Positions 22,520-31,198 of a stretch of DNA of 64,000 nucleotides are shown here, piece by piece; the stretch's first letter is position 1, and the number at the start of each line of letters is the position of its first letter. The stretch is from assembly GCA_023205875.1 (NCBI GenBank), contig CP060766.1, forward strand, positions 541,068-605,067, given 5' to 3'. The stretch is from Chloropicon primus. Its lineage: Eukaryota > Chlorophyta > Chloropicophyceae > Chloropicales > Chloropicaceae. The position numbers and the translations under genes were made by a program. Under the pieces are notes generated by a model. That model saw nothing but the letters and a program-made list of their open reading frames with translations, was not told the origin of the DNA and did not search any database.

Positions 22520-22745
22520 GGCCACCAAGCCACGCCAGTCGGCTGCTTTTGTACCACTTTGTAATCTAAACCATCAAAACTTCGTCCGTCGTTAGAAAGA
22601 GAAAGAGAAAGAGAATAATGACGAAGAGATCAATGAGATGGTGATTCCAGAGTGCCACCGTCATCACCCCTCCCCCTCCTCCTCCTCTCCTCCTCTCCTC
22701 CTCCTCCCTCTCTCCTCCCTCCTCTCCTCCTGCCACAATCGCGCC

Positions 22746-24254
22746 ATGGCGAAGCGGCAGAGGGACGAGGAGCATGAGGACCTGGACTCCTCAAGGAGGC
22801 AGAGGCGTCTGGACGCGAATGCGGTGACACGTCGGCCTCCCTCCAAGGACTCGGAGGACTCGGAGGGCGTCCCTCCTCCCTCTCTCCAGCCCAAGTCCGA
22901 GTCCGAGTCGAAGAAGCGTTTGGCTTTACCTGGATCCCAGTGCCCTTACCTCGACACGATCGCGAGGCAGAGGCTTGACTTCGACTTCGAGAAGTGTTGC
23001 AGCGTGAGCTTGCTGAAGGAGAACGTCTACGTGTGCCTCGTGTGCGGCAAATACTTCCAGGGCCGCGGACCCAAGACCCACGCGTGCACGCATGCCCTCG
23101 AGGAGCAACACAGCATGTTCATGAACTTGAAGTCCGGAAAGGTGTACTGCTTGCCGGATGGGTACGAGGTGATTGACAGGTCCCTGGAGGACATCAAGCA
23201 GGTTCTCAACCCGCGATTCACGGAGGAGCAGGTGAAGAGGATTGACGAGGAGGGAACCGCTTGGAGGAGGAGCCTTGATGGCCAGCACTTCCTTCCTGGC
23301 ATGGTGGGACTGAACAACATCAAGTGCACGGATTACGCCAACGTTGTCGTCCATTCGCTGTTGAGGGTGAAGCCGTTCAGGAACTTCTTCCTCAGGCTGG
23401 GGAGCGAGGGAAGCGAGGGTGGGAGGGCGACCACCTTGCTGCTGGAAAAGTTCGGGGAGCTCTGTCGAAAGATGTGGAACCCTGGGAACTTCAAGGGGCA
23501 AGTCTCGCCCTTGGAGTTCCTCCTGGCTGTCCAGGAGAGGAGCAAGAGGCGGTTTCGGGTCGATGTCCAGTCGGACCCTGTGGATTTCCTCACCTGGCTG
23601 CTGAACACGCTTCACTTCGACCTCACAAGCGGCAAGCCGAGCAAGAGGAAGTCGATCGTGACGAGGTGCTTCCAGGGGGAGATCACGGTGACGAAGATAA
23701 ACGAGGCGGGGGAGGACCAGCCGGCGGTGACCACGAAGTTCCTCATGCTTGGGTTGGACCTCCCGCCCACGCCGCTGTTCAAGGACGCCTTCGAGAAGAA
23801 CATCATACCCCAGGTCCCTCTGTTCGTGTTGCTCAAAAAGTACAACGGGACCACGATAAGCGAGTCGATCAAGAGCGGGCGGAGCAAGTACTCGGTCACC
23901 AGGCTCCCGGACCACCTCATCGTTTGGGCGAAACGATTCACGAAGAACAACTTCTTCAGGGAGAAGAACCCCACAATCGTGACATTCCCCGTGAAGAGCT
24001 TGGATGTCGCGGACAACATTCCTTTGCCCGCCGCGGAGGCTGCCAGGAGCAAGTACGACCTCGTGGCAACGGGTTGCCATGTCGGCAAACCGGAATCCGG
24101 GTCGTACCACGCCATCCTCTACCACTTTGCCGATCAGGAGTGGTACCAGGTGGAAGACCTGTCGGTGAAGGAGGTGAGGCCGGAGATCGTTGCCATCCAA
24201 GAGGCTTACTTTCAGATCTACAGCAAGCAAGCCAAGTTCAGTAATGTAAACTAA
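22746..24254 (+). CDS. USP39: USP39/Sad1-type tri-snRNP splicing factor (inactive ubiquitin protease fold)
   Basis: 502 residues from ATG 22746 (CGCCATGG context). The N-terminal ~55 residues are charged. A UBP zinc finger spans about 75-145 (CLVCGKYFQGRGPKTHACTHALEEQH, MNLKSGKVYCLPDGYEV), then an ubiquitin-specific-protease fold from about 185 (PGMVGLNNIKCTDYANVVVHSLL). The usual catalytic Cys/Asn-Thr-Cys box is replaced by IKCTDYAN, as in USP39/Sad1, which act structurally in U4/U6.U5 tri-snRNP assembly rather than as proteases. C-terminal landmarks include DHLIVWAKRFTKNNFFREKNPTIV and YHAILYHFADQEWYQVEDL. Converges on the next gene with 25 bp between stops. Confidence 0.95.
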   Translation: MAKRQRDEEHEDLDSSRRQRRLDANAVTRRPPSKDSEDSEGVPPPSLQPKSESESKKRLALPGSQCPYLDTIARQRLDFDFEKCCSVSLLKENVYVCLVCGKYFQGRGPKTHACTHALEEQHSMFMNLKSGKVYCLPDGYEVIDRSLEDIKQVLNPRFTEEQVKRIDEEGTAWRRSLDGQHFLPGMVGLNNIKCTDYANVVVHSLLRVKPFRNFFLRLGSEGSEGGRATTLLLEKFGELCRKMWNPGNFKGQVSPLEFLLAVQERSKRRFRVDVQSDPVDFLTWLLNTLHFDLTSGKPSKRKSIVTRCFQGEITVTKINEAGEDQPAVTTKFLMLGLDLPPTPLFKDAFEKNIIPQVPLFVLLKKYNGTTISESIKSGRSKYSVTRLPDHLIVWAKRFTKNNFFREKNPTIVTFPVKSLDVADNIPLPAAEAARSKYDLVATGCHVGKPESGSYHAILYHFADQEWYQVEDLSVKEVRPEIVAIQEAYFQIYSKQAKFSNVN

Positions 24255-24279
24255 AGAGGGAGTACTTGTTCTCACCCCG

Positions 24280-24957
24280 TTACTTCTTCAACTTCTTCGA
24301 CGACCCGCTGCCCTCGGAGAGGACCGCTGCTGTGAAGATCGCCCTCTCAATCTGCTCGCAGGTGAACGCGTCCGAGTCCCCGCACTCTTTGTTGAGCTCT
24401 TCCGCTTTTGCGTTCAATTCCTTCGCCAGGTCAAGGTAACGCCCAAGGGTATACGTCCTTGGGCCCGTCAGCTCCAGCGCCTGGTCGCTCATGAACGGGT
24501 AGAGCTTGGGGTTGAAGCGGCTCAAGACAACCGATGCCGTGGCCGTGCCCACGCCTTTGAGCTCCGACAAGGTCGTCACAGCCGCCTTCAGCACCTCGAT
24601 CGACAGGGAGTCGCCCGCCAACGCGGGTTCCGACAGAGCTTTTTTTGTGGTTTCCTCAATCTTCTTCTCGTTCAGGGCAACAATGAACCGCATGAGCGGC
24701 CGCATCTTTCCCCTGGTCAGCTTCCAGTCCATCATCTTGACCAACTCCGCCTTGGCCAACCCCTCCTTTCCCACCACCCAGTCCCGAAACCACCGGTGCA
24801 ACTTGGTGAGGTCCCTCTTCTTCCCTCCCCTGCTTGCCACCACTCCCACGGCCTCATCCTCCCTCCCCAGCACTGCCACCCAGTCCTCCGCATTCCCCTT
24901 GTCCCACAACTCCCCGGGACTCAACACTCCGCACTCCACCGAACTCCTCTTGCTCAT
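24280..24957 (-). CDS. Helix-hairpin-helix/DNA-glycosylase-like protein, function unknown
   Basis: 225 residues from the first ATG of the frame (24957). LSELKGVGTATASVVLSRFNPKLYPFMSDQALE at about residues 140-170 has the LKGVGxATAS hairpin seen in HhH-GPD base-excision glycosylases, followed by PFMSD. A related group of uncharacterised fungal and algal proteins has this layout. The rest is helical (LTKLHRWFRDWVVGKEG; GKMRPLMRFIVALNEKK), with a short basic tail (SSKKLKK). The catalytic Lys/Asp arrangement of true glycosylases was not clearly identified, so enzymatic activity is not claimed. Confidence 0.65.
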   Translation of the reverse strand: MSKRSSVECGVLSPGELWDKGNAEDWVAVLGREDEAVGVVASRGGKKRDLTKLHRWFRDWVVGKEGLAKAELVKMMDWKLTRGKMRPLMRFIVALNEKKIEETTKKALSEPALAGDSLSIEVLKAAVTTLSELKGVGTATASVVLSRFNPKLYPFMSDQALELTGPRTYTLGRYLDLAKELNAKAEELNKECGDSDAFTCEQIERAIFTAAVLSEGSGSSKKLKK

Positions 24958-25773
24958 GCTGCTGATGATGATGCTGAAGCAGATGCTGAAGCTGCTGTTG
25001 AGGATGACGAAGGTGATGAAGCTGATGTCGCAACCGTTACGACGTCGCGATGCTTCTCGTACCGATGTTCCTCGAGTATCGTCGAGAAGGGTCCTGGCGA
25101 TCACGTCCTCGTTCCTCCCTCTCCTCGTCGTCGTCGGTTACGTGTTGTCCTCGATGCTCGATGGAGACGTGTTGCTTCGATCCCGTTCGAAAGGGAACCT
25201 TCCTCGTGACGACGACGCTGTCCCCTTCGAGCGACGGCTCGTTCGAAAGAGGAGAACGTGACGCTTCCGATCGCACCGCTTGCTCTCGCCCTCGACCGCG
25301 TCGGTCGGCGACAACGTGCCAAGCGTTCTGATCGATCGATCGATCGATCGCGATCGATCAGCATTCGTTTGGAAAAAGCAAAAAGGAAGGTGATTGTCGC
25401 GATCGATTGCGATCGCAAGGAAAGGTCAAAGGTAAGGCTTGTGGCGACGGAGGCGGTGGAAAGGGAAGAGGAGAATGTCAAAGATGGAACTTTCGCGTCT
25501 TCCTCTTTCGATGGACTCCTCGCTTGAAACATTTGCGTGATGATTTCGTGGAGAAAAACCATTCCACTCGGAGCCTGCCCTCGTGGCTGCCCTCGTGGCT
25601 GCCCTCGTGGTGGGTGGGCGGCGAGGACGAGAGCGAGGAAGAAGGAGCGAGCGGTGTCATCGGAAGCGTCGCGTTCTTTTCTTTCCAACGAGCCGTCGCT
25701 CGAAGGGTTTGGCGTCGTTTCGAAGAAGCTGACCACGAATGTCTTTTTGCTTTGTGGTGTTCTAGGAGAGGGG
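24958..25773. promoter_or_regulatory. Divergent promoter with motif copies in both orientations
   Basis: Motif copies facing the minus gene: 25229-25271 (reverse strand GCGTCAC, then CTTTCGAACGAGCC) and a weaker one around 25070-25090. Copies facing VPS35L: 25496-25540 (CGTCTTCCTCTTTCGATGG) and 25657-25717 (ATCGGAAGCGTCGCG, CTTTCCAACGAGCCGTCGCT), cores 176 bp apart. The 25229 and 25657 copies are near-identical over about 50 bp as an inverted pair, GAGCCGTCGCTCGAAGGG being shared. GATCGATC runs lie near 25330-25360. Confidence 0.65.
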
Positions 25774-28700
25774 ATGGGTTGGTGCCATGCGCGACGGTAC
25801 GGGGAGGAGAGGCAGGAGGGGGAGAGGAGGTGCGAGTGGACGACGTTGAGCTCGAGCGACTTCGATCCTCTTTCCGTCTCTCAGGCTTGTGGTGATGCCA
25901 GCGCTGACAACGTCGTTGTGGACGAGGAGAAGGTTTCCAGGACGACGACGACGACGACGGCCAGCGATGAGGAGGACGAGGAGAAGGTGGGCTCGGCCAG
26001 CGCGGTCGAGCTGGAGGAGGAGGACTTCGACCCTCTGTCAGGAGGAACCGGAGGGAGTGCCTCGGGAGGCGACGCGGAGAGGGAGTCAGGGGCGGGGAGA
26101 GCGGCGCAGGCGGACCTCGGCGGTCGAGGGGAAGACGCTTTGTCCGGCATAGACGAGGGAGAGGCGAAGAAGTTTGGTTATGGAGTCGGCGCGGCGTCGT
26201 ACACGCCAGGGTACGAGCGAAAGATGAATTGGCAGGACTGGCGCGGCCGGAGGAACAAGATGCTGAACGTGCGGAGCTTCCTGAACACCGACTGCTTGAG
26301 CAAGGAGGACAAGGAGTCCCTGTCCGTGGTCACGGTGAACTTGAACTTTCAGGTGGCGACGACGGTGGCGCCCAAGGACGGAGGGGGGGGAGGGGGGGAG
26401 CTGAGTGCGTCGGAGCAGCGCCTTCGCGCCTTGGAGGACGCCATCGAGTCCCGGGCCAGGGAGAGGAGCAGGACGGTGGGTGGGTCTCAACTGTCCGCGG
26501 CCGCAATCAGGAAGCAGGCGCTGAGTGACCAGCAAGAGATGGTCGAGAGGCTGAGGCTCCTCAGCAACGACTTGAGCACGGCTTGGGCAAAGAACCAGAG
26601 GGTTGTTGCGGTCAAAATTGCGGAGAAGACCGCAAGCCTGCTCGAGAAGCAAGTGCAGCACATTGACTTCTTGAACACGGGAGAATCGAATTTGGACGAC
26701 GGCCTGATGATCACCTCGCTCGTGTTCTACCCAGCCATCTACGTCTTCGCTTGCGAGATTCTGGACACCCTCGGGGACTTGGTGTGGGACAGGATACTGA
26801 GGAAGTGCCAGTACGAAGACAACGGGACGTTTGTGAGGTCGCTGGGCAGAGTCTTCACGCACGAATCCGTCAGGGAGGAGGCCAGTTACACGTGCAGGAA
26901 TTGGTTTTTGAAGATCGCCGGCAACAAGTCCCTCGTCGGTCGAATCTACCTCGAAGCGAGCGTGTCCCGATGCCACCACTTTCTGATCGGCTCCACGCAC
27001 CAGGAGGAGCTTCACGACAAGGTGTTTTTGCGCCTGGCGAAGATGTGCAGGGGCATAGCCCACCCCATCACGTCCAGCTTTGCGAGGATGTACGTGGCAA
27101 GGAGAGGGTGCGCCCTCTTGCCGGACTCCTCCTCCTTTGGTTTCTTGGACGTCTTGCTGTCGGATGTCGTGCAGACCTTTAAGGGGCTGGCGATGTCAGA
27201 GGTCAACAACTCGCCTCGGGGGCTGCATCTGTTGAACATCATCGAGGCTTGCCTCGCGTACATAGTGGAATCCCAGGGGAAAGTGCTAATGGCCAAAACG
27301 AGCTCGAGGGAATCGAAAAACAACAAGCTCAAGCAGATGCTGAGGCTGATCACGGCAGGAGGGGGGAGCCAACCGGGGCAGATGCACCCCTGCAGCCTGT
27401 GCATCCTGCAGCACTTTCTTCGGCACCTTCCACACGATTTCGTGCTGGAGTACGCCGTGCAGCTGACTCAGGTCGTTGGCAGCGCCCTGGAAGCTGAAGC
27501 CCCGCAGGAGAGCGTCCTCACCGAGCACTACGTCGCTGCCCAATCGGAGTGCTTTGCCCAGCTCGGGGTTTACCTCAGCAGCGCCTCGGTTTCCGCCAAG
27601 ACGCAAAACGTGGTCCAGCTGAGGAAGGACCAGCAGAGGCAGGTACTCAACATGACGTGGAGAGTGGTCCTCAAGTACAAGAGCTTGGACCAATTCCTCC
27701 AGGTGGCCACCACGTTCGCGGCGTTCATCACCAGCAGCTTTGGGGACAGGGAGATCAACGTCTTCCTGCAGTCGGTTCACAAGCACGTGCACGCTTTTCT
27801 GCACTCGGCGGACGACGCAGAGAGCCAGGATGTGGACCAGGGGGTGCCAAAGAGGGTGCTGAGCAAGCAGCACGTGAGCCAGATCAGAGAAACTTTGCTG
27901 CACCTCTTTGGGTACTACAAGGAGACCCTGGGAGACCTGTCTCCCCTCTTTGCGTTCCCATCCCTGGTCCACCTGATCGACCTGACCTTCAGCAGCAGCA
28001 CCGAGAAGGTCGATTTCGCTGAGACCTTGCTTGGTCTGCTCTTCTGGCAAAGGGCCTTGAACCAAGAGAGCTCCCTCAGCGTGACCGACCCGATGGCCCA
28101 GCAATTTTGCCTCGACATGTGCCAGCTGGTCTCTGACGCCATCGCCTCGGACATCAATTCCTCCTGGACCCGTTCCGGCGGGAGCAGCAGCAGGGCGAGG
28201 AAGGCCGGGAGGAGCATCTCTACTTTCATCCTGTGCTGCGATTTCGGGGGGAATTACGAGTCCCACCTTGGCTTCCTGTCCACGTGCCGCAGGGTGTTCC
28301 ATAAGGTCGTCGAGGTGCAGGAGCTCTGCATCCACTTGGCCTGCCAGATCGCCGCGAGGATCTTGCACAAGTCCTGCGGGGACGACCCCCAGAGGCACAC
28401 TGGGGCGACCCTGGACATCGCCAAGGCCTGCATTGCATTTTGCCACATCACGATCCCCTCCCTGCCGGGGATGAACCCAAAGCTGGGGCTGATGCAGCAG
28501 GCGGCCAGCGTCGCCCTCATGAACGGGCTCGTGTCCCAAGCGGAGTCCCTCCTCAAGGCCGGGGTGAACATGGCGCAGGAAGCGGAGGCCGACCAGGGGG
28601 GGAGTGGCCGGGAGCTGATGGCGAGGGCCCCGACCCAGGCCTCCTACTGCGCCAACTTTCTCAAGTCCTGCGCCTCCCTGTGCCTCCTCCTCCCGGGCCA

Positions 28701-29118
28701 CCCCCAAAAGGGTCCCCTGTACGTGGTGCACGGGCTCGAGGGCGCGGTCACGGAGTCCTCGGACAAGATTGCCCTCCTTCCCATGGTCTGCGCGTTCGCC
28801 CAGGAGAGCCTCCCGTACCACTGCAAGGGGGTGGACAGCAACGACGTCCTTTACGCGGGCGACGAGGACTTCCACAGGGAGCTTCAGGAGATCGGGGGGA
28901 AGATGATCGCCGAGGCCGTCCAGGGGCTTCTGGACAGGGGAACGGCGGTGGGGGCGGCGGACGACGCCTTGCTCCTGGCGATCGACACCATCCTTTCCAG
29001 CTGCCAGTGCTCGGCGGTCCTCCAGAACAAGCTGAGGACGCTGCTGGACAAGGTGGAGAGGAGAGGTGGTGGGCAGTACAAGGCGATCGCGAGGCGGCTA
29101 CTCACTTCGGGGGCTTGA
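25774..29118 (+). CDS. VPS35L: VPS35L (C16orf62) subunit of the retriever endosomal recycling complex
   Basis: 1114 residues from ATG 25774, which lies just after the promoter motifs; the frame is open further upstream but that part overlaps the motifs. The N-terminus has WCHARRYGEE and DFDPLS repeats (twice), as in the family. The body is a VPS35-like alpha-solenoid. Best matches to known VPS35L are near the end: AFCHITIPSLPGMNPKL, LCLLLPGHPQKGPLYVV and KGVDSNDVLYAGDEDF. VPS35L with VPS26C and VPS29 recycles cargo from endosomes to the plasma membrane. The Gly-rich insert at about residues 200-212 (GGGGGG) is lineage-specific. Confidence 0.92.
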   Translation: MGWCHARRYGEERQEGERRCEWTTLSSSDFDPLSVSQACGDASADNVVVDEEKVSRTTTTTTASDEEDEEKVGSASAVELEEEDFDPLSGGTGGSASGGDAERESGAGRAAQADLGGRGEDALSGIDEGEAKKFGYGVGAASYTPGYERKMNWQDWRGRRNKMLNVRSFLNTDCLSKEDKESLSVVTVNLNFQVATTVAPKDGGGGGGELSASEQRLRALEDAIESRARERSRTVGGSQLSAAAIRKQALSDQQEMVERLRLLSNDLSTAWAKNQRVVAVKIAEKTASLLEKQVQHIDFLNTGESNLDDGLMITSLVFYPAIYVFACEILDTLGDLVWDRILRKCQYEDNGTFVRSLGRVFTHESVREEASYTCRNWFLKIAGNKSLVGRIYLEASVSRCHHFLIGSTHQEELHDKVFLRLAKMCRGIAHPITSSFARMYVARRGCALLPDSSSFGFLDVLLSDVVQTFKGLAMSEVNNSPRGLHLLNIIEACLAYIVESQGKVLMAKTSSRESKNNKLKQMLRLITAGGGSQPGQMHPCSLCILQHFLRHLPHDFVLEYAVQLTQVVGSALEAEAPQESVLTEHYVAAQSECFAQLGVYLSSASVSAKTQNVVQLRKDQQRQVLNMTWRVVLKYKSLDQFLQVATTFAAFITSSFGDREINVFLQSVHKHVHAFLHSADDAESQDVDQGVPKRVLSKQHVSQIRETLLHLFGYYKETLGDLSPLFAFPSLVHLIDLTFSSSTEKVDFAETLLGLLFWQRALNQESSLSVTDPMAQQFCLDMCQLVSDAIASDINSSWTRSGGSSSRARKAGRSISTFILCCDFGGNYESHLGFLSTCRRVFHKVVEVQELCIHLACQIAARILHKSCGDDPQRHTGATLDIAKACIAFCHITIPSLPGMNPKLGLMQQAASVALMNGLVSQAESLLKAGVNMAQEAEADQGGSGRELMARAPTQASYCANFLKSCASLCLLLPGHPQKGPLYVVHGLEGAVTESSDKIALLPMVCAFAQESLPYHCKGVDSNDVLYAGDEDFHRELQEIGGKMIAEAVQGLLDRGTAVGAADDALLLAIDTILSSCQCSAVLQNKLRTLLDKVERRGGGQYKAIARRLLTSGA

Positions 29119-29344
29119 AAGCAAGCAAGCAAGCAGCAGCAGCAGGGGACCGAGGATTGGGGGGAGACTGACAGGCAACACGCCGCTAGATTATATTTAA
29201 AACAAAACAACCTTGGATTATTTTGATGCAAAAACATTCATCTTGGGCGCGTCGCGCCAGATCATTCATCATGCAGGACGTCATGCAGAAACATGCAGGT
29301 GGGGCTCGTCCACTACCGAGGAGTGGTGAGCGGTGCTTGGCCTC

Positions 29345-30583
29345 TTAGTCCAAGTGGGCCCACTTGGGGGCCCACTTGGGGGCGTGCCACTTGGGGGCGT
29401 GCCACTTTGGCTCCGGTGGGGGCGTAGGGCTTGGCTTCCCCCAATCCCACTTGTGGTAGTGGTAGTACGGCTTGGAAGGGTACGTCTTGTGCGTGTACCA
29501 CTTGGGCTCTGGTGGAGTTGGCCCTGGTGGCGTAGGCTTCTCCCACTTGTGCTCTGGTGGAGTTGGCCCTGGTGGTGTAGGCTTCTCCCACTTGTGGGTC
29601 TCCCACTTTGGCGGTGGCACAGGCCCTGGTGGCGTAGGCTTCTCCCACTTGTGCTCTGGTGGAGTTGGCCCTGGTGGCGTAGGCTTCTCCCACTTGTGCT
29701 CTGGTGGAGTTGGCCCTGGTGGCGTAGGCTTCTCCCACTTGTGCTCTGGTGGAGTTGGCCCTGGTGGCGTAGGCTTCTCCCACTTGTGCTCTGGTGGAGT
29801 TGGCCCTGGTGGCGTAGGCTTCTCCCACTTGTGCTCTGGTGGAGTTGGCCCTGGTGGCGTTGGCTTCTCCCACTTGTGCTCTGGTGGAGTTGGCCCTGGT
29901 GGCGTTGGCTTCTCCCACTTGTGCTCTGGTGGAGTTGGCCCTGGTGGCGTTGGCTTCTCCCACTTGTGGGTCTCCCACTTTGGCGGTGGCACAGGCCCTG
30001 GTGGCGTAGGCTTCTCCCACTTGTGGGTCTCCCACTTTGGCGGTGGCACAGGCCCTGGTGGCGTAGGCTTCTCCCACTTGTGTGGCGCTGGTGGAGTTGG
30101 GGTTGGCTTCTCCCACTTGTGTGGCGCTGGTGGAGTTGGGGTTGGCTTCTCCCACTTGTGTGGCGCTGGTGGAGTTGGGGTTGGCTTCTCCCACTTGTGT
30201 GGCGCTGGTGGAGTTGGGGTTGGCTTCTCCCACTTGTGTGGCGCTGGTGGAGTAGGGGTTGGCTTCTCCCACTTGTGTGGCGCTGGTGGAGTAGGGGTTG
30301 GCTTCTCCCACTTGTGTGGCGCTGGTGGAGTTGGGGTTGGCTTCTCCCACTTGTGTGGCGCTGGTGGAGTTGGGGTTGGCTTCTCCCACTTGTGTGGCGC
30401 TGGTGGAGTTGGGGTTGGCTTCTCCCACTTTGGCGGTGGCACAGGCGCTGGTGGCGTAGGCTTCTCCCACTTGTGTGGCGGTGGCACAGGCCCTGGTGGC
30501 GTAGGCTTCTCCCACTTGTTGTCGGCCAATGCCCCCGTGGCACACAATGCCAAGACGGCAACAATCACATACCCAAACTTCAT
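29345..30583 (-). CDS. Secreted Pro/Lys/Trp repeat protein, probably cell-wall or extracellular-matrix
   Basis: 412 residues. From ATG 30583 there is a signal peptide (MKFGYVIVAVLALCATGALA), then almost pure tandem repeats: an N-terminal block of 13-residue units (HKWEKPTPTPPAP), a central joint with PKWETHKWEKPTPPGPVPP, and a block of 15-residue units (HKWEKPTPPGPTPPE). The tail changes to PKWYTHKTYPSKPYYHYHKWDWG and PKWHAPKWHAPKWAPKW. Proline-rich repeats of this type are usual in hydroxyproline-rich wall glycoproteins; no enzyme domain is present. Repeats are in multiples of 3 bp (39- and 45-bp units), and several other frames are also open, which is a by-product of the repeat. Confidence 0.85.
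   Translation of the reverse strand: MKFGYVIVAVLALCATGALADNKWEKPTPPGPVPPPHKWEKPTPPAPVPPPKWEKPTPTPPAPHKWEKPTPTPPAPHKWEKPTPTPPAPHKWEKPTPTPPAPHKWEKPTPTPPAPHKWEKPTPTPPAPHKWEKPTPTPPAPHKWEKPTPTPPAPHKWEKPTPTPPAPHKWEKPTPPGPVPPPKWETHKWEKPTPPGPVPPPKWETHKWEKPTPPGPTPPEHKWEKPTPPGPTPPEHKWEKPTPPGPTPPEHKWEKPTPPGPTPPEHKWEKPTPPGPTPPEHKWEKPTPPGPTPPEHKWEKPTPPGPTPPEHKWEKPTPPGPVPPPKWETHKWEKPTPPGPTPPEHKWEKPTPPGPTPPEPKWYTHKTYPSKPYYHYHKWDWGKPSPTPPPEPKWHAPKWHAPKWAPKWAHLD
29345..30583. repeat. Coding minisatellite with 45-bp and 39-bp units
   Basis: Right part (about 30070-30430): nine or so 39-bp units containing TGTGGCGCTGGTGGAG. Left part (about 29510-29950): 45-bp units containing CTCTGGTGGAGTTGGCC, interrupted by a TGGGTCTCCCACTTTGG spacer at about 29595, 29966 and 30025. 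The near-identity of units implies recent unequal exchange or gene conversion. Confidence 0.85.
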
Positions 30584-31198
30584 CTCTCTCGTCAAGACAA
30601 GACCCTCGTGTCCCTCCCTCTCGGTCTCTCTCCCTGACCGCCCTTGCCCTTGTCCCTTCTAAACCTTATCCGTAGCCACTATTTTTAGTTCCCCTTCTCG
30701 TCACCACAGCACTTTTCACGAAAATGTCCAATTCCTGCCATATTCTTCCAATTTGGAAGGAATCAGTGCAAACCGAGCGTTACACTCGACCCACCTTTAT
30801 GACGCCTCTCACCGATCGACGAGAGAGAGGCGAGAAGTTTGCCATTCCCTCGAGGAGCTGTGGTGGTGAAGGTCGGGGACGAGAACCCGAGGGCTCTGGA
30901 GCGGAGCGGAGGTCTGGGCTTCTTCTCTTCTCTTCTCTCTCTCTCTCTCTCTCTCTCTTTGGTCTACTCTTCTCTGTTTTGCTTGACCCCTTTGTGGTAG
31001 CGTTGCCTCCGGGGCGAAGGGTGAAGGACCAAGCACGAGGCCCGGTTGCAACAACAACAACTTTCCTTTCCTTTTCCTTTTCCTTTCGACTCGAAGGAAG
31101 GAAAGAGTACGCTTTGCTTGCTTGCTTGCTTGCTTGCTTGCGCTCCTGCCACCACTCCACGAGCGAAGGAGAAGAAGGAGAAGGAGAAGGAGAAGACG
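30584..31198. promoter_or_regulatory. Divergent region between two secretory-type genes
   Basis: It holds CT repeats at 30937-30958, TTTCC repeats near 31062-31087 and CTTG repeats at 31114-31139. Translations through it are low-complexity and are not called. ACGCCTCTCACCGATCGACG near 30799 is only a weak likeness of the promoter motif. Confidence 0.4.

Noticed and set aside
25537-25773. Longer N-terminus for VPS35L
   Set aside because: The added part overlaps two promoter motif copies and encodes low-complexity GCPRGCPRG sequence.
29281-30662. Four other open frames through the HKWEKPTPP repeat on both strands
   Set aside because: Repeat units are multiples of three without stops in those frames; only one frame has a signal peptide.
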